Assembly: GCA_903884915.1 (NCBI GenBank)
Contig: CAISGS010000580.1
Location: 1-7,434, forward strand
Source: an uncultured Caulobacteraceae bacterium
Lineage (GTDB): Bacteria; Pseudomonadota; Alphaproteobacteria; Caulobacterales; Caulobacteraceae
DNA length: 7,434 nucleotides
Reading direction: 5' to 3'
This document shows, piece by piece, positions 6,018 through 7,434 of this stretch (position 1 is its first letter; every line of letters starts with the position of its first letter). The notes below the pieces were generated by a model. It made no database searches. It was not told the DNA's origin and was given only the letters and a program-made list of their open reading frames with translations. A program made the translations under genes and the position numbers.

Positions 6018-6905
6018 ATGTATGAGATCCGGACGCGGCAGATCGAGGCCAATGGCCTGACCTTCACCATCGATGAGTGTGGCGAAGGCGACAATATCGC
6101 CCTGTGCCTGCATGGCTTTCCCGAAAGCCGCTATAGCTGGCGCGAGCAATTGCCCCCGCTGGCGGCCAAGGGATGGCGGGCGGTGGCCCCGGACCTGCGC
6201 GGCTATGGCGGTACGACGCGGCCTGCGAACAAGAAGGACTATGAACTCCCCAACCTCATCGCCGATACGGCCGCGCTCTATGATGCCTTAGGGGCCAAGA
6301 GGCGTCTGTTGGTGGCCCATGACTGGGGCGCGATCATTGCCTGGACCTTTGCCATCGACAAAACCCGGCCGCTGGATGGTCTGGTGATTATGAATGTGCC
6401 GCACCCGGCTGTCTTTATCACAGGCCTGCAGAACGGATGGGAGCAGCGCAAAAAGAGCTGGTACGCCCTGTTCTTCCAATTGCCGGTGCTGCCCGAGATG
6501 ATGATGACCGCCAAGGGGGCCAAGGCCATAGGTCAGGCCTTTGTCGGGATGGCCATCGACAAGTCACGCTTCCCGCAAGAGGTGCTGGACCACTATCAGC
6601 AAAATGCTCTGCAGCCCGGGGCCATGACCGCGATGATCAACTATTACCGCGCCAACACAAAGGCCCTCGCGGCCTATGGCCCAGGCCTAGCCGCCAAGAT
6701 CGAGGTGCCGACCGTGATGATCTGGGGTGAGGAGGATTCCGCCCTGAGCATCAGCTTAACTGAGGGCTACGATCCCTATGTCACCGACTTCACCCTGCAC
6801 CGACTGCCCAATGTGTCCCATTGGGTCCAGCAGGAGGCCCCTGAAAAGGTCAATGAGCACCTGGCCGATTGGCTAAAGGCCAAGGGGTTAGATCTGGCGG
6901 GGTGA
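6018..6905 (+). CDS. Epoxide hydrolase-like alpha/beta hydrolase
   Basis: A 295-residue cytoplasmic alpha/beta hydrolase with Asp as nucleophile. HGFPE (32-36) supplies the oxyanion hole, RGYGGTTRP (61-69) is typical of epoxide hydrolases, and the elbow AHDWGA (100-105) places Asp102 as nucleophile. The cap domain keeps both tyrosines expected to activate the epoxide: Tyr149 (SWYALFFQLP) and Tyr210 (NYYR). The acid is probably Asp240 (GEEDSAL) and the base His268 (SHWVQQE). Family knowledge gives epoxide ring opening to a diol through an alkyl-enzyme ester. Haloacetate or haloalkane dehalogenases share the fold, but the two cap tyrosines favour an epoxide hydrolase. The start follows AGGG at a spacing of 10 bases. 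The 143-bp upstream gap also carries the tRNA-His promoter on the other strand; I see no convincing promoter for this gene. Its last 18 bases overlap the end of the convergent M48 gene. Confidence 0.9.
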   Translation: MYEIRTRQIEANGLTFTIDECGEGDNIALCLHGFPESRYSWREQLPPLAAKGWRAVAPDLRGYGGTTRPANKKDYELPNLIADTAALYDALGAKRRLLVAHDWGAIIAWTFAIDKTRPLDGLVIMNVPHPAVFITGLQNGWEQRKKSWYALFFQLPVLPEMMMTAKGAKAIGQAFVGMAIDKSRFPQEVLDHYQQNALQPGAMTAMINYYRANTKALAAYGPGLAAKIEVPTVMIWGEEDSALSISLTEGYDPYVTDFTLHRLPNVSHWVQQEAPEKVNEHLADWLKAKGLDLAG

Positions 6906-7434
6906 TCCGTCAGACATCCAACCGCGCTGGGTCAGGTAGGATTGCAGCGCGGCGAGGCGTGTCTCATCGGACGGATGGGTTGAGAGCCACTGCGGCGGGG
7001 CCTTCTTGGTCCGTTCAGCCGCCATATTCTGCCAAAGATGTAGCGCTTCGACGGGCTTGAAGCCTGCGGTATGCATGAAGTCCACACCGATGCGGTCAGC
7101 CTCCAGCTCATGTTGGCGCGAAAAGGGCATCAGAACGCCAAACTGCACGCCTGCGCCCAAGACCGCGGCGAGTTCCTTGCCGTGCTGGGTGTCGCTATTG
7201 GCAATGGCGAGATCCGCAGCCGCCAGCCCGACCTGCGCGACCATGGTCTGAGACACCCGCTCAGCCGCATGGTGAGCCGTCACGTGGCCCGCTTCATGAC
7301 CCAAGACCGCCGCCAACTGATCATCATTGATCACGGCCTTGAACAGCCCGCTATTGACCCCAACCTTGTTGCCGGGAAGAACGAAGGCGTTGGCCTCCGG
7401 ATTATCAAAGACGGCATATTCCCAAGACTGAGCC
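6888..7434 (-). CDS. M48 family zinc metallopeptidase, C-terminal part (start beyond the right edge)
   Basis: 181 residues are visible, and the reading frame stays open to the window edge, so the N-terminus is missing. The fragment begins with SWEYAVFDNPEANAFVLPG, the conserved M48 stretch before the active site. HEAGH (fragment residues 46-50) is the HExxH zinc motif, and HELEADRIG (108-116) carries the third zinc ligand. LSTHPSDETRLAAL (150-163) is the usual C-terminal block of the M48C/BepA-like group. The family works in the periplasm or at the membrane on misassembled proteins; whether this member has a signal peptide or lipobox cannot be seen. A GTG inside the frame at 7334 is not the start, because conserved residues precede it. 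The stop TAA at 6890-6888 lies within the end of the epoxide hydrolase gene. The visible part shows no frameshift, and the catalytic residues are intact. Confidence 0.9.
   Translation of the reverse strand, partial: AQSWEYAVFDNPEANAFVLPGNKVGVNSGLFKAVINDDQLAAVLGHEAGHVTAHHAAERVSQTMVAQVGLAAADLAIANSDTQHGKELAAVLGAGVQFGVLMPFSRQHELEADRIGVDFMHTAGFKPVEALHLWQNMAAERTKKAPPQWLSTHPSDETRLAALQSYLTQRGWMSDGSPRQI

Noticed and set aside
5919..6149. 76-codon minus-strand frame upstream of and into the epoxide hydrolase gene.
   Set aside because: It mostly overlaps well-supported coding sequence or the tRNA promoter gap, and its product resembles no known family. It is a shadow frame.

Overview
The window looks like ordinary chromosomal DNA from an alphaproteobacterium, most likely of the Caulobacterales or a close relative. 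The strongest clue is the histidine tRNA gene at 5798-5874. It has A73 and a G1:U72 end pair and no encoded G at position -1, which is the unusual tRNA-His form known from a subgroup of alphaproteobacteria that includes Caulobacter crescentus. Candidate promoters resemble the Caulobacter housekeeping pattern (TTGACGS, 10-14 bases, GCTANAWC), and the coding style is GC-rich. I cannot name a genus from sequence alone. I see no insertion sequence, phage gene, CRISPR array, integrase or toxin-antitoxin pair.

Layout. Positions 96-2793 (minus strand) hold a two-gene envelope glycosylation unit. A dolichol-phosphate-mannose-synthase-like GT2 enzyme with a fused GtrA membrane domain is followed 7 bases later by a GT39 (ArnT/PMT-like) integral membrane glycosyltransferase. 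Positions 2907-4490 (minus) encode an AMP-forming acyl-CoA ligase, separated from the glycosyltransferase unit by 113 bases that hold a 12-bp stem-loop and a candidate promoter. A 216-bp divergent region (4491-4706) with several palindromes separates the ligase from an exported PAF-acetylhydrolase/dienelactone-hydrolase-like enzyme (4707-5762, plus). The tRNA-His gene lies convergently behind it. An epoxide-hydrolase-like alpha/beta hydrolase (6018-6905, plus) follows, and its 3' end overlaps by 18 bases the 3' end of a partial M48 zinc metallopeptidase gene that runs off the right edge (6888-7434, minus).

How the genes fit together. The two glycosyltransferases probably act in sequence: the GT2-GtrA enzyme makes a polyprenyl-phosphate sugar at the inner membrane, and the GT39 enzyme uses such a lipid-linked sugar on the periplasmic side. 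The acyl-CoA ligase and the two alpha/beta hydrolases are plausible catabolic or detoxification enzymes, but nothing in the window ties them into one pathway. I do not see a clearly novel system. The items most worth a second look are the noncanonical tRNA-His with its promoter, the stem-loop between the ligase and the glycosyltransferases, and the palindromes in the divergent promoter region.
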